DNA of 64,000 bases, taken from the NCBI GenBank assembly GCA_963969395.1, contig OZ017797.1, forward strand, positions 22,754,001 through 22,818,000, in the 5' to 3' direction. Shown here piece after piece: positions 49,820 to 61,100 of the stretch (the stretch's first letter is position 1; every line of letters starts with the position of its first letter). This DNA comes from Pseudoscleropodium purum. Its lineage: Eukaryota; Streptophyta; Bryopsida; Hypnales; Brachytheciaceae. Position numbers and translations under genes: made by a program. The notes under the pieces were generated by a model. It saw only the letters and a program-made list of their open reading frames with translations. It was not told where the DNA came from and did not search any database.

Positions 49820-50041
49820 CGACCCTTTAAAGGCCGTCGTGTGTCTCATCTTGCATTTTGTTAATATTATGAACCTCTGCTGATCCTTGTTTCGTTGGCT
49901 CACGTTACAATTCTTGGATAAACTATTGGTGTTTAAGCCATTTGCTTAACTAATTGGTAACGTTCGATGTGAGGAAGGGGAGCCATGGGAGCAATGCAGG
50001 AAACTGGAGCGTCGACAGGAGAATTGCCACAAGTTCTGACA
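49820..50041 (+). repeat. 5' LTR (clearly homologous part)
   Basis: It matches 55424-55659 almost base for base from CTTTAAAGGC through GTTCTGACA. It lacks a 16-bp stretch (GAAGTTGGAAGCTGGA type) present in the 3' LTR. A perfect inverted repeat, GATGAGACACACGA against TCGTGTGTCTCATC, spans about 49811-49853 at its left edge and is not present in the 3' LTR. Confidence 0.85.
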
Positions 50042-50249
50042 TAATGCGAGATCTGGAATGTCCACGCTCTCAGATCCATGGTCGGACGTCGTGATGCCCC
50101 AGGCTTGGGGGATGTCAAAGTTCGGTTAACATGAATAATGTTGAGACAGTTGAGTGGGGCCCTCGGGAAAATTGTGGAGCGCAGCGAAGGCGCGGGGATC
50201 GTTGAGGCGCGGGGTCGTGCTGACGGCATCGAAGGGCCTGCTGACGGCA

Positions 50250-50392
50250 TTGGCGCGCGGACTGCTGGCGGAGGCGAGTGGAGGGGCGCGGGCGATGGGA
50301 TCGGAGGTCTGGCTGACAGCATCGGCGCGCGAACTGCTGGCGGAGGCGAGTGGAGGGGGGTGGGCGATGGGACCGGAGGTCTGGCTGACAAC
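50250..50392. repeat. 72-bp tandem duplication in the retrotransposon leader
   Basis: Two adjacent GC-rich units begin GGCGCGCG at 50252 and 50324 and share CTGCTGGCGGAGGCGAGTGG and CGGAGGTCTGGCTGACA. They lie between the 5' LTR and gag. Reading frames here are by-products of composition. Confidence 0.8.
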
Positions 50393-50497
50393 CGACAAAT
50401 GATCGCAGGAAGCCAGGCTGAGATTGGCCGATAAGGCTCAAAGATTTTTTCGAGTCCTGCACAGGCTGCAGTCGACAGAGGACAGCCTAACGGCGGC

Positions 50498-51553
50498 ATG
50501 GAGCCGGAAAGATCGGTGGAGGATGCTGGATCCGCGGCGCAGGAGGGAGCAAGTTCGGAGGTCGCTGCCTTCATTCAGCAACAAGTTCAAGCCGTATTTC
50601 AAGCCGCGCTTCCGCACCTTATCCGTCAGATCTCCGAGAAGGTGACGATACCTTCCTCATTTGGGTCGCCCTCTACAGCTGCAGGAGCTTCAGATCAAGT
50701 TCATGAGCAGAGTAAGGAATACGATTGCAAGGTGGCAGCACCCAAGAAATTTGATGGAAAGAAAGGGGGAGAAATCTACAAGTGGCTAGCTCAACTTCAA
50801 TTAGTATTTCGAGGCAAGCCTCGAACTTATCGAACGGATCTGGATAAAATTATATATGCACTCTCATATTTAACAGGTGCGGCTCAAAACTGGGCAATGC
50901 CAATATTACAAGCTTTAGATGAGGGGCGCCCTCACGAATTATTGACAAATTACGATTTGTTTCGAGATGCAATGATTGCCGTGTATGGTGATATCGACCG
51001 CCGAAGCAATGCCGAGGACAAATTAGGGAAGCTTCAACAAATAGGATCAATGGCGGCTTATATTTCTACCTTTAATGAACATGCAACACAGGTAGATTGG
51101 AATGAAGCAAGCTTGATTGCACGATTCCGGAGTGGCCTCAAAGACGAGGTCCTCGATTCAATTGCAACCGCGGAAACACAACCACAAAGGCTTCAGGAGT
51201 GGATGGCGATGTCTTCTCGAATTGATGAACGCTTGTGGGCACGACGCCAAAATCGACGAGTGGCCACTTACAGTTCTATCTCCAAAGAACATGTGAGTCG
51301 ATTCCCAATCAATTCAGCAAGCTCCAGCCCAACTCCAATGGAATTGGATTCAATTAGCGTAACAACTGCGTTGGCAAAGACAGCTGCTGAGCGGTTGGAA
51401 TTTCAAAAGCAAGGAAAATGCTGGGGTTGTGGGCAATTAGGCCATATCCGTGCACGGTGCCCAGTAAATCCTTCCAAACCCCTATCTTTGGCAGCTTCAG
51501 GGGGGCGTGATGAAAGATTTGAGGAATCGGGAAAAGGACATGCCCGGGACTAA
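50498..51553 (+). CDS. Retrotransposon Gag
   Basis: 351 residues from ATG 50498. It has a retrotransposon-gag core (FDGKKGGEIYKWLAQL...LTGAAQNWA) and a CCHC zinc knuckle, CWGCGQLGHIRARC, at about residues 308-321. It forms the virus-like particle in active elements. This frame is open throughout, unlike pol. The protease continues in the -1 frame relative to gag, consistent with either programmed -1 shifting or an indel. Confidence 0.9.
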   Translation: MEPERSVEDAGSAAQEGASSEVAAFIQQQVQAVFQAALPHLIRQISEKVTIPSSFGSPSTAAGASDQVHEQSKEYDCKVAAPKKFDGKKGGEIYKWLAQLQLVFRGKPRTYRTDLDKIIYALSYLTGAAQNWAMPILQALDEGRPHELLTNYDLFRDAMIAVYGDIDRRSNAEDKLGKLQQIGSMAAYISTFNEHATQVDWNEASLIARFRSGLKDEVLDSIATAETQPQRLQEWMAMSSRIDERLWARRQNRRVATYSSISKEHVSRFPINSASSSPTPMELDSISVTTALAKTAAERLEFQKQGKCWGCGQLGHIRARCPVNPSKPLSLAASGGRDERFEESGKGHARD

Positions 51554-51555
51554 GG

Positions 51556-54500
51556 TCACCACCTTGGTACCCGGGCACTCTACAGAGTGCGGTGACCGAT
51601 GGTTTACAAATTAAGGTTGAATCACCACATTCTCCAGCTCCATTGTATTTACGTGCAATTATGGACCCAGGAGTGCATCTCACATTAAATGCCACCATTA
51701 ATTCATTGCCGGCTAACACTTTAGTGGATTCTGGGGCAACGGGAATATTTATGCATCCTTCATTTGCTCGTGAGTGCCATGCAACAATTAAACCTAAAGT
51801 GGTTCCACGGGAAGTTTGGGTTATTGATGGTAGGATTATCAACTCGGGATTAATCACCCATGAGGCTATGGTTGAATTACAGGTGGGAAACCACCGAGAA
51901 AATTTGACGGCGGACATCACCAACACCGGTCGTTATCCTTGCATCTTGGGGACACCATGGTTGGTGCGTCACGACCCAACAATTTGATGGTCCAAAGGGG
52001 AGGTATTATTTGACTCCACCTATTGCTCAAAAAATTGCTCACAATTTTCAAAGCACAACCAACAAAACACCAGTAAAGACATGGGCCCTGAGCGAAAGCA
52101 AAGTCTCACTCCAACACCCACTTGGGCGGAAGGCACAGCATCTCATGGTGGCCAGATCTCCAACACCTCGGTGACCAAAACTAAGGTACAAACACAAGGA
52201 AACTTATTAGGTATTAAGGCGCCCAAACATGCATTGGTCTCTGCAGCAGCCTTCAGACTCTCAAGTAAAGGAGCTGCATTGTATACATTAGAAGTGTCTG
52301 AACTATTTGGCACCGACGAAAATCACGACATTACCATAGATACAATCCCTATGGAATATCAAGATATGCAAGGAGCTTTTAGTGAGAAAGAGTCTAATGA
52401 ATTGCCCGAACACGGGATATCTGATATGAAAATTGATTTTAAGGAGGATGAAGAGCCACGAAATACAGGACTGAGACCCATGTCTTCGGTGGAACTAGAG
52501 GAACTCCGCCGATATTTGGAGGAGAATCTGGGAAAAGGATGGATTAGGCGATCCAAATCCCTAGTATCCGCCCCTATTGTGTTTGCAAAAAAAAAGGATG
52601 GGTCGATTCGGGTGTGCATAGATTACTGAAATCTTAATCGCGTCACAATACGAAATCAATATCCATTACCGTTAATACCCGAGCTCATTGACCGATTATT
52701 GGGAGCAAAATTTTTTACAAAATTAGACATTCGACAAGCATACCATCGAGTGAGAATGGCCATTGGTCATGAATATAAAACGACGTTTAAAACACGCTAT
52801 GGACTTTTTGAGTACTTGGTGATGCCATTTGGCTTAACAAACGCCCCGGCCCAATTCCAAGCATATATGCAATACATTTTCCACGATCTTCTTGATATTT
52901 CAGTAGTCATTTACCTTGACGACATACTTATCTTCTCGAAAAATTTGCAGGACCACTAAGGAGTGGTGAAAGAAGTTCTCCGACGGTTACAACACCACGG
53001 CCTTTATGCTAAGGCCTCAAAGTGTGAATTTCATTGTACTTCCGTGGAGTTTCTCGGAATGATTGTTTCAGGAAAAGGATTGGAAATGTGTCCCGACAAA
53101 GTTCAAGCAATAAAAGAATGGCCCCTTCCCAAAACAATAAAAGATGTGCAAGCATTTTTGGGCTTCGCAAATTTTTATCGACAGTTTATTTGGGATTATT
53201 CCAAAATAACGATACCGCTCACCAAATTGACGCGACATGACCAACAATTTGAATGGACCCCTTTGGCTCAAGAAGCATTTGAGGAGCTTCGATCTCGTTT
53301 TACTAAGGCTCCATTATTATTACACCCCAATTTTGACAAACCTTTTATTGTCGAAACCGATGCATCCGACACCGCCACGGGGGGCATTCTCTGCCAACAT
53401 GGGGAGGATGGACACCTTCACCCCTACGCTTACCGTAGCTCTAAGATGACAACAGCCGAACAAAATTACGATATCTACGATAAGGAATTACTTAGCATTG
53501 TTTTAGCTTTCAAGGATTGGTGGGTGTACCTCGAGGGATCTCCACACCAAGTTCGAGTAATTTCTGACCATAAAAATCTCGAACAATTTCTTACTACAAA
53601 ACAACTTAACCGCCGGCAAGCTCGATGGTCAGAATCACTCTCAGCTTTTGATTTTGTGATTCAACATAGACCAGGATCACAAAACGGAAGAGCAGACATG
53701 CTTAGTAGACAAACTGATGTTCAAAAAGACTTGGATAATAAACCTTTATTACGACTAGCAATGCTGGAAACATGTGATCCCATTTGGAATGACACACAAA
53801 TATTTCAATATATAAGGGAAGCAACTTTGGAGGACAAGAATCTTCAACCATTGTTAACATTTTTTAACAAAGGATCCAGCCGACCCCCAATTAATATTCG
53901 ACGCGGTTTCCAAGACTATAAGTTTAAGGATGGAATGATTTATTATATGAATAAAATTATGGTGCCTGACAATGAAGACCTACAATTCCAAATATTGAGG
54001 TCAAGGCATGATGCCCCTTTTGCAGGTCACTTAGGTCGAGCTAAAACTTTGGATTTAGTAACGAGAAATTTTTATTGGCCGACTTTGCGGCGATACGTTC
54101 ACCGGTATGTAGATGGCTGTGATCTATGCCAGAGATCTAAATCCACACAGTATAGTCGATATGGTCTCCTACAACCGATTCCAGGGGGGGAAGCACCATG
54201 GAAACGAGTTACAACAGATTTTATTGTTAAATTACCCAAGAGTGCAGGTTTTGATGCTATTATGGTAGTTGTGGATAAGAACACAAAATTAGCCCATTTT
54301 ATACCAACAACAAAAGCAATTGACTCCAAGGGTACCACTACCTTATACCTTCGTCATGTGTAGAAACATCACGGTGTTCCAAATGAAATAATTTCAGATC
54401 GAGGACCGATATTTGTGTCAAAGTTCATGCGAAGGTTATATGATCTTCTTCGAATTCGCCCTCTTCCTTCCACAGCATTTCATCCCCAGACTGACGGCCA

Positions 54501-55298
54501 AACGGAGCAGGTCAATCAAACTCTCGAACAAATTCTCAGAATTTTTACCACTCGCAGACAAGATGACTAGTATGGCCTCTTACCTATAGCTGAGTTTGCT
54601 TATAACAATTCTCTCCATTCGGCTACAGGATATTCGCCGTTCTATGCCACATATGGGTACAATCCCACACTATCCTTTACACCAACTACTACCTCCATAG
54701 TACCAGCAACTGAAAAAAGGATCCGTCTTTTACAAGAAGTTCATGAAGACATAAAAATTGCCATTAAGATTGCAGGAGATCAAGCAAAGAGACATTATGA
54801 CTGACATGTCCAACAACAACCTCAATTTCATATTGGTGACAAAGTACTCCTCCGACATGACCATATTTCCACAACAGCACCCTCTAAAAAATTAGAGCCA
54901 AAGTTTTTGGGACCCTTCCCTATTACAGATAAATTATCAGATCTAGTATATCGGTTGCAACTCCCACAAACACTTCGAATTCACAACGTTTTCCATGTAT
55001 CACTTTTAGAACCATATCGGCAAGATACCATTTCCGCCCGTAAGCAGCAACCTCCACCGCCAGTGGTGACACCGGCAGGGGATATTGAATGGGAGGTTCG
55101 AAGCATATTAGACTCTCTGTTCCGCGCGGCCGAGGACGCAAACTTCAATACTTAGTCTCTTGGCGAGGATACGATCAAGATCAAAATTCTTGGGAACCAG
55201 CCCACCATTTACAGAACGCTCCAAACGTTGTCAAGAAATTTCATCAACGACACCCTGATGCACCAGGACCACAACATCGAACCTCAAAGAGGGGGTAA
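51556..55298 (+). pseudogene. Retrotransposon Pol (PR-RT-RNaseH-IN-chromodomain), with multiple stops
   Basis: The domains are in one frame: protease with LVDSGATG near 51720; reverse transcriptase with YLDDILIFS near 52912; RNase H with TDASD near 53355; integrase with an H-H-C-C finger (GHLGRAK...CDLCQRSK) near 54020-54135, TTDF near 54210, SDRGP near 54400 and TDGQTEQ near 54493. A chromodomain ([19 protein letters not shown]) sits near 55145-55205 in another frame, after an indel at about 55115-55145. In-frame stops: TGA 51985, TGA 52627, TAA 52957, TAG 54361, TAG near 54571 and TGA near 54802. The element cannot make a full Pol. Confidence 0.9.
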
Positions 55299-55659
55299 TG
55301 TTATGACTCCATCATACATCTGGACTGCATGACAACTAAGGCTAGGAGGGGAATTAGAGGAGAACAATTACGCCTCTCATGCGGTTGTGGAAGTTAGGGT
55401 TTAGGATAATCCTAATTTCCTTTAAAGGCTAGTGAGAGGGTCGTGTCTCTCATCTTGCATTTTGTTAATATTATGAACCTCTGCTGATCCTTGTTTCGTT
55501 GGCTCACGTTACAATTCTTGGATAAACTATTGGTGTTTAAGCCATTTGCTTGACTAATTGGTAACGTTCAATGTGAGGAAGGGGAGCCATGGGAGCAATG
55601 CAGGAAACTGGAAGTTGGAAGCTGGAGCATTGACAGGAGAATTGCCACAAGTTCTGACA
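55299..55659 (+). repeat. 3' LTR (361 bp) with preceding polypurine tract
   Basis: It begins TGTTATGACTCC directly after a purine tract, AAAGAGGGGGTAA (55287-55298), and ends TTCTGACA. TG...CA ends are standard for LTRs. Confidence 0.88.
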
Positions 55660-56183
55660 TCTAACAAGCTTAAGCTATGGCATTTTGATTGGTATACTAT
55701 TTGTAAGTTAATGGAATACGAGAGCTTCCTCAAAACAACAACATATATCCTTGCAACACATATTAATAGTCTTGAAGTACATTTGTCCTCTATTCTTGGA
55801 AATTTTCATGCGATAGCATAGATAACCTAGTAACTTGTTTACGTGTTCTTCATATGTTTGTATAGCTTTTTGATGGTTTATTTGAAGAATAATCTAGGTT
55901 GTTTTAGTAAGTTCTTATCTTGAATATCTAAACTTAGCAAAACCGAGCTACCACATCATGATCATTTGAATGAAAATCTTATATGGTTCTTCTTAGTTCT
56001 AACTCTCTATTCATTTGAAGTATAGATATTAGTTGCATCAAAGAGAAGATTCAAGATCACTTCTCCTCTAAAAGTGCATGTATGAAGTTGCAATGAAATT
56101 GATTTTTATATGAGCTACTAACGAGGCCTCTCATTATCAACTTCTACAATATCTTGGTTTGGTTTGGCTTCCTTTTGTTGCCA
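55660..56183. other. Spacer between the retrotransposon and WD40 remnants
   Basis: I see nothing recognisable. It probably lies in an intron of the former MSI4/FVE-like gene. Confidence 0.4.
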
Positions 56184-56184
56184 G

Positions 56185-57293
56185 GTTCTAAAAGGACATA
56201 CCAAGAATGTTTAATTTGCCCTGAATTTTGGCCCTGGATTATATGATATCAAGAGGTAGAGTATTCTATTGGAGTGATTCTTAAGACGACAAGATTTGTG
56301 TTGGCTGAACTACTCCTTATGTGATATCAAGAAGTAGAGTATTCTATTGGAGTGATTCTTAAGACGACAAGATTTGTGTTGGCTGAACTACTCCTTATGT
56401 GATATCAAGAAGTAGAGTATTCTATTGGTGTGATTCTTAAGATGACAAGATTTTTGCTTCTTTTTCTTGATTTGACTCTTACATATAGTAATTTGGGAAT
56501 TATGTCAGGTGCACTAATATGCAAGGATATAGTATTTAGTTAAAATCAATATATATTGTAGTCTACTCTATTTTCATTCTATTTCAAATATACACAAATA
56601 TATGATTGTCATTCAACTTTAATCTAAAATTCATCAATTTTCATGTATTTTCAAAAATTTCCATCTAAGAATCTTCCAAAGATTTATCCTATGTAGACAA
56701 CATAGTGTAAGATCTTGCATTCTTCAAAGTCTCATAATAACTGAATTAACTCTTGTAGCTATTTTCCTCAATACTCTAACATAATGCCCGTGCTAGTGCT
56801 ATTGGAATGCTATCAGTGTATTGTAACCAAGTTGAGAACACCTACAATACATATCTTCATTGTGTCATTTGGAATGTTCATGACGAGAATCTTCTCTTGA
56901 TAGGGTATTCATTCTCAATCTTTGTTATGTTGAATTTATTGCATTTTTCTATAGTTCATGTTTTGAGAGAATTGTTATGGATAGTTATTCTCACTTGTTT
57001 AAGATTTTTTTAAGACCAAGTGCTCTTTGATGTCATTGGTGAGTTTTCTAAATGACAAATTAATCAAAAAAATTCTTTGCTGGTGTCTTTATTTTGTGAT
57101 GAATTAATGTGAATAATGGCAATTGTGTTTGTGGTAAGTGTACCTGAAGAACCTCTTCTTGTTGATTTGGTTGTGTTTCAGGTTGGCAGATAATTCTGTC
57201 AGGTTGTTCGATCATCGAGAGATTTCAGGCAGTGGTGAAGCTCTCCCTGTTGGGCATTTTGAAGAGCACTCTGCGGCTGTATTGTGTGTCAAG
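56185..57293 (+). pseudogene. MSI4/FVE-like WD40 gene remnant (three exons)
   Basis: Exon-like pieces: 56185-56240 (VLKGHTKNV, stop, FAL, after an acceptor-like CCAG); 56828-56904 (VEN...LHCVIWNVHDENLLLIG); and 57182-57293 (LADNSVRLFDHREI...EEHSAAVLCV, after TTTCAG). The last two join in phase to give the HDENLLLIG-LADNSVRLFD segment characteristic of plant MSI4/FVE histone-binding WD40 proteins. An in-frame TAA is at 56212-56214, where the family usually has Glu. The N-terminal exons and everything after AVLCV are absent. The break comes about 50 bp before the edge of duplication copy B. It is a dead fragment. Confidence 0.8.
56245..56452. repeat. 78-bp tandem repeat, about 2.7 units
   Basis: Units start GATATCAAGA at 56245, 56323 and 56401, nearly identical. 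It lies in an intron position of the WD40 remnant. Confidence 0.92.
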
Positions 57294-57939
57294 CTTTTCT
57301 TAGTTCTTGTTGGCTGTTTACTACATAGTGGTGTCCTAGCTGGATGCAATGCCTTCTCCCCTTCAGTTCATAGCCAACCAAAACAAATTGCGCAAACCAC
57401 TCAAAAAAACGCTGATGCAGAAAATGCTAAGTGGCCTTCGAACCTGCTTAGAGTTACACTCGAAAGAACATTGGAATGTTGTAAAAACTATGACATATGC
57501 AAAATTGAGAGGATCACGGTCGTCGAAGTAAGCACCTGCCCCTAACGGTAACACATGGAAATGGGAAGAGAACTGATCTTGAAGATCTTGCAGCAAGAAC
57601 ACTTTTTTAAGTATTCACACAAAGTAGTAGAAAGTAGTTACATTAGAGTTGTACGTACTAGTTTCTTGATTCTGGCGTGAATATTTTGAAATCCCAATGC
57701 AATTAAACGGATCAGGCTTGCTTGCATTGCAGCGAGATTATGTCCTTCCCTATGATTATTAATTCTTCATAACCTGGCCTGAATTATCTAGTCCAAATCC
57801 CGGGTTCAAATTGCACAAACTACTCTTATAAAATCACCGATGCAGCAAATGAGGAGCGGCGTCCGAACAACTTAGAGTTAGAGTGACACTCGAACGACAT
57901 CAGAATGTCGTAAAAAGTAATGCGTTCCCAAAGCTTTCA

Positions 57940-58050
57940 AAACTATGACGTTTGCAAAAGTTGCAAAAACTACGACGTCTGCGATTTTGTAAGAATTACG
58001 ACGTCTTCTAAGTTGACAAAGGCTTTGACGTTTAATTGCAAACATGTGAA
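57940..58050. repeat. Degenerate repeats of about 26-28 bp with a TACGACGT core
   Basis: Successive AACTATGACGTTTGC, AACTACGACGTCTGC, AATTACGACGTCTTC and TTTGACGTTT units are spaced about 27 bp. They lie just downstream of the CHR copy B stop. Confidence 0.6.
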
Positions 58051-58145
58051 AATCACGGACGTCGATGTAAGCACCTGCTCCGCTTCGTGGACATGGACAC
58101 ACCTGAAAACGGGAAGAGATCGAAATGATCATTCAAGCCCCGAGC

Positions 58146-61100
58146 TCACGACAGGTGCAACGCCCATGCCACCACCCCCAGCACGCTCCCACCCACCACA
58201 ACCACAGGCTCCGACCACTGCAACTGATCCACGCTCGTAAAAGCCAGAATCCCAATACAAATCGACGTCTTCGGGAACGGACTCTGCTTGTACGCCCCCA
58301 ACGTGAGCGCGAACACGGACGTGACGATGAGTCCGATCCCCGCGGCGTTCAAGCCCGGCAGAGCGCGGTTGTAGATGCTCCAGTTCCGAAACCTGGTCCA
58401 GAAGGGCAAAGCGCCGAAGATGAGCAGAATGCCGGGCAGGAACAGGCCCAGCCAGGCGATGACCGCGCCAATGAGGAAGAAGTAGCCGTGGTTAATGGCG
58501 AGGATGGTGCCCAGGTAGGCGGAGAAGTTGAACAAAGGGCCGGGGAGGGCTTGTTGCAAGCCCAAGCCCGCGTAGAATTGGGTGCTGGTCACCCAGGAAT
58601 CGGCTGCGTCGCGACACAAGCCGTCGCCGGTACAGTCTTGCTTCACGAGGTCGGTGAAGAGCATGGGGAGGACCACTTGGCCGCCGCCGTAGATGATGGA
58701 GCCCGTGCGGTAGAAGACCTCCCACCACTGCCAGTCACAAAGTGCAAACAAAACAGTAAACACACCAAATCTCGGAATGATCTCGTGTTGCAACTTTCAT
58801 TCAGGGTTGGCAGACCTCCCACAAGGGAGTTTTCAGAGTCTGATACCATGGTAATGAAACAGAGTGTACCGTTTAGGTGGTGGAGATGGTTCAATTGAGA
58901 TGGTGAACTCTGTTTCATTTCCTCTATGGTGAACGTACTCTTAAAACTCCATTGTGAGATCCAGGTTTCAGGTTCAAGTCTGCAGTGATTTGGAGATTTA
59001 GTTCTGCAATCGATCTCTATCTGTGGGGGAGAGATTTGGAATGATAGGTTCGACCCATGGTTTCTAGAGAGTTCCATTTGAAAAGAATGCCTGGAATTTT
59101 GTCACTTGCTTGAAGTATCAAGAATGCTTTGCTACTTGCATGGTGAATTTCGTTAAAATGGCGATATTCCACACTCCATTTTCAGACCGAGTGAGCTAAA
59201 CCATCTAGAATGGGCATAGATTTCAGACCGCGCGAACTGTAAAAACGTCAAAGTTGTGGAATGACTGCCATTTTAACGAAATTCGGCATTTCATCATGAA
59301 CTGTTCTCTACAACGAAGAGACTCTGGATTTGAATTACCAGGATCAAAATTCGAACACTGCCCAAATTGGTTTCAGAAGCAGGAGATAATCTTAGCATTG
59401 TTGAAACAGAGAAGCGGGTTTGTTGAAAAAGTTAGTACCCAATCTGGGTGGAGTTGACTTAGAATCCTCTTCCTAGTTGAACGGAGAAGCGGGTAGATCA
59501 GAAACTATTTTTTCATGATGCTTCTGTGAAAGCCATTCAATTTGGTTCGAATATCATCCTACATTCCTGTTTAGCACAGGCTTACCAGATGCTGTAACTC
59601 ATGCGATGTACCTGAAGTAAAAGAGAAGGATGCTTCGATGCGCGTCTCGTGACAAGCGTCACGACCAAGACTGTGATCCATGTGGTGATCAGCACGGCCC
59701 CGCCGAACATTCCGAATCCGTGCTTCCCAGCTGAGGTGTCGACCTCCTGCAACAAAGAGTACCGACAGTGCGTGGGAGAAAGATTAGGCTTAGATCCATG
59801 GTTGTTAAAATGACGGATTCTCACAAAATTGGAAGGCTTGGTGAAAACTGACCTTTGAGTACGCGGAGCATTTTATTCACAACCGGACTAATGCCATCAA
59901 TCACAACCCTTTTGCTTAAAGGGAGCCCATTGAACTATCAAAAAATGCAGATTTAGATGCTTGAGATTCTAAGAAACAACTTGACATTATGCTTGAAGGT
60001 TATCTGCTCCTTTATGACCCTTGCTTCAGCATGATTGGACATGATTCAATCATTGAGGTTATGCCCAGTAAAGTGAAAAGACAGCCTCAATATGGAGACT
60101 TCGTCCCTCGCCACTCCCATGGCTCAGCATGTTATTTCTCATAACAAGCTCTCCTTGTCCGAAGATTATTATCACACTTGAAGTCGTAGTTGTCAAAACG
60201 CCGCGACACTAGAATTCAAAGTTTTGAACACTCGAATGTCTATTTTTTAGCGCTCTAAAATTCACCATTTCCATAAATACAATCATTCAAGAATGCATGT
60301 AGAAAGAAGCAATTAGAACGATGAGATATAGGTAAGCAGGGAGTTAGAAAATTGATGATTGACGGACGGGATGCATGGAGCACTTACAGCTTTCTTCTTC
60401 GGCGTTTGCTTCGTCCAGTAAGACCAAGCCATGGTGAGCAAACCGCTCCCTATGATGACAGCGGGAAATGTGTACGGCTTAGGCCAGTAGAATGCGATCA
60501 TGGCCGTCACAGTGCAGATGGTGGCCAGCAAGGGCGTGGCGCACAATTTCCTGCACATGGACTTGGATGCAGATGCTACCAGGGCCACTCCCACCGCCGC
60601 AACACCTACAAGCACAATCAGGTTGAGCTTAATCAAGTCACAACTTCAGTTTCAGAGTACTTGATCAGTCAGTTCCTACTCCGGATTCAGAGTGCAAAAC
60701 ATCCAAGCTCTCACCAAACATATATACAACATTGTGGAAGAGTGCCAAGCATGATTGTAGGGTTCAAGGACGTTCTTGCTAAGTTCAAAATGTCAATTGT
60801 TCGAATTTGAATTTTGCTCCAACGTGTTTTAATCACATCTTAAGAGGTTTGAGCTTAAGAAGACAGGATGTTGAAACGGAATGGAGGAAAATGCACAACT
60901 AGTTAGCAAAATTGAAGCCCAAATGACCGAATCTGGAGTATTTGACCGTTCCCTGCAACAATGCTGGAAAACAGTACTTTGAAATGATGAAATGTATTTT
61001 GAGATGCCCATTAGAAACGTTGAGCTATGAAATCTAGGACGAGTATAAACAAGAGACTTCGCTGGGATCTAGTTTTAAAGTTGGAGATTCAGAACTACTC

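Larger units (their letters stand above)
49820..55659 (+). mobile_element. Decayed Ty3/gypsy chromovirus LTR retrotransposon
   Basis: The order is 5' LTR, leader, gag, protease, reverse transcriptase, RNase H, integrase, chromodomain, polypurine tract, 3' LTR. This is the Ty3/gypsy order, with a chromodomain as in chromoviruses. The 3' LTR is complete (55299-55659). The 5' LTR is certain from about 49820 to 50041 and may start near 49672 with rearrangements. Pol has several stops and a frameshift. LTR divergence by indels and the coding damage indicate an old, inactive copy. I could not find a matching target-site duplication. Confidence 0.9.
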
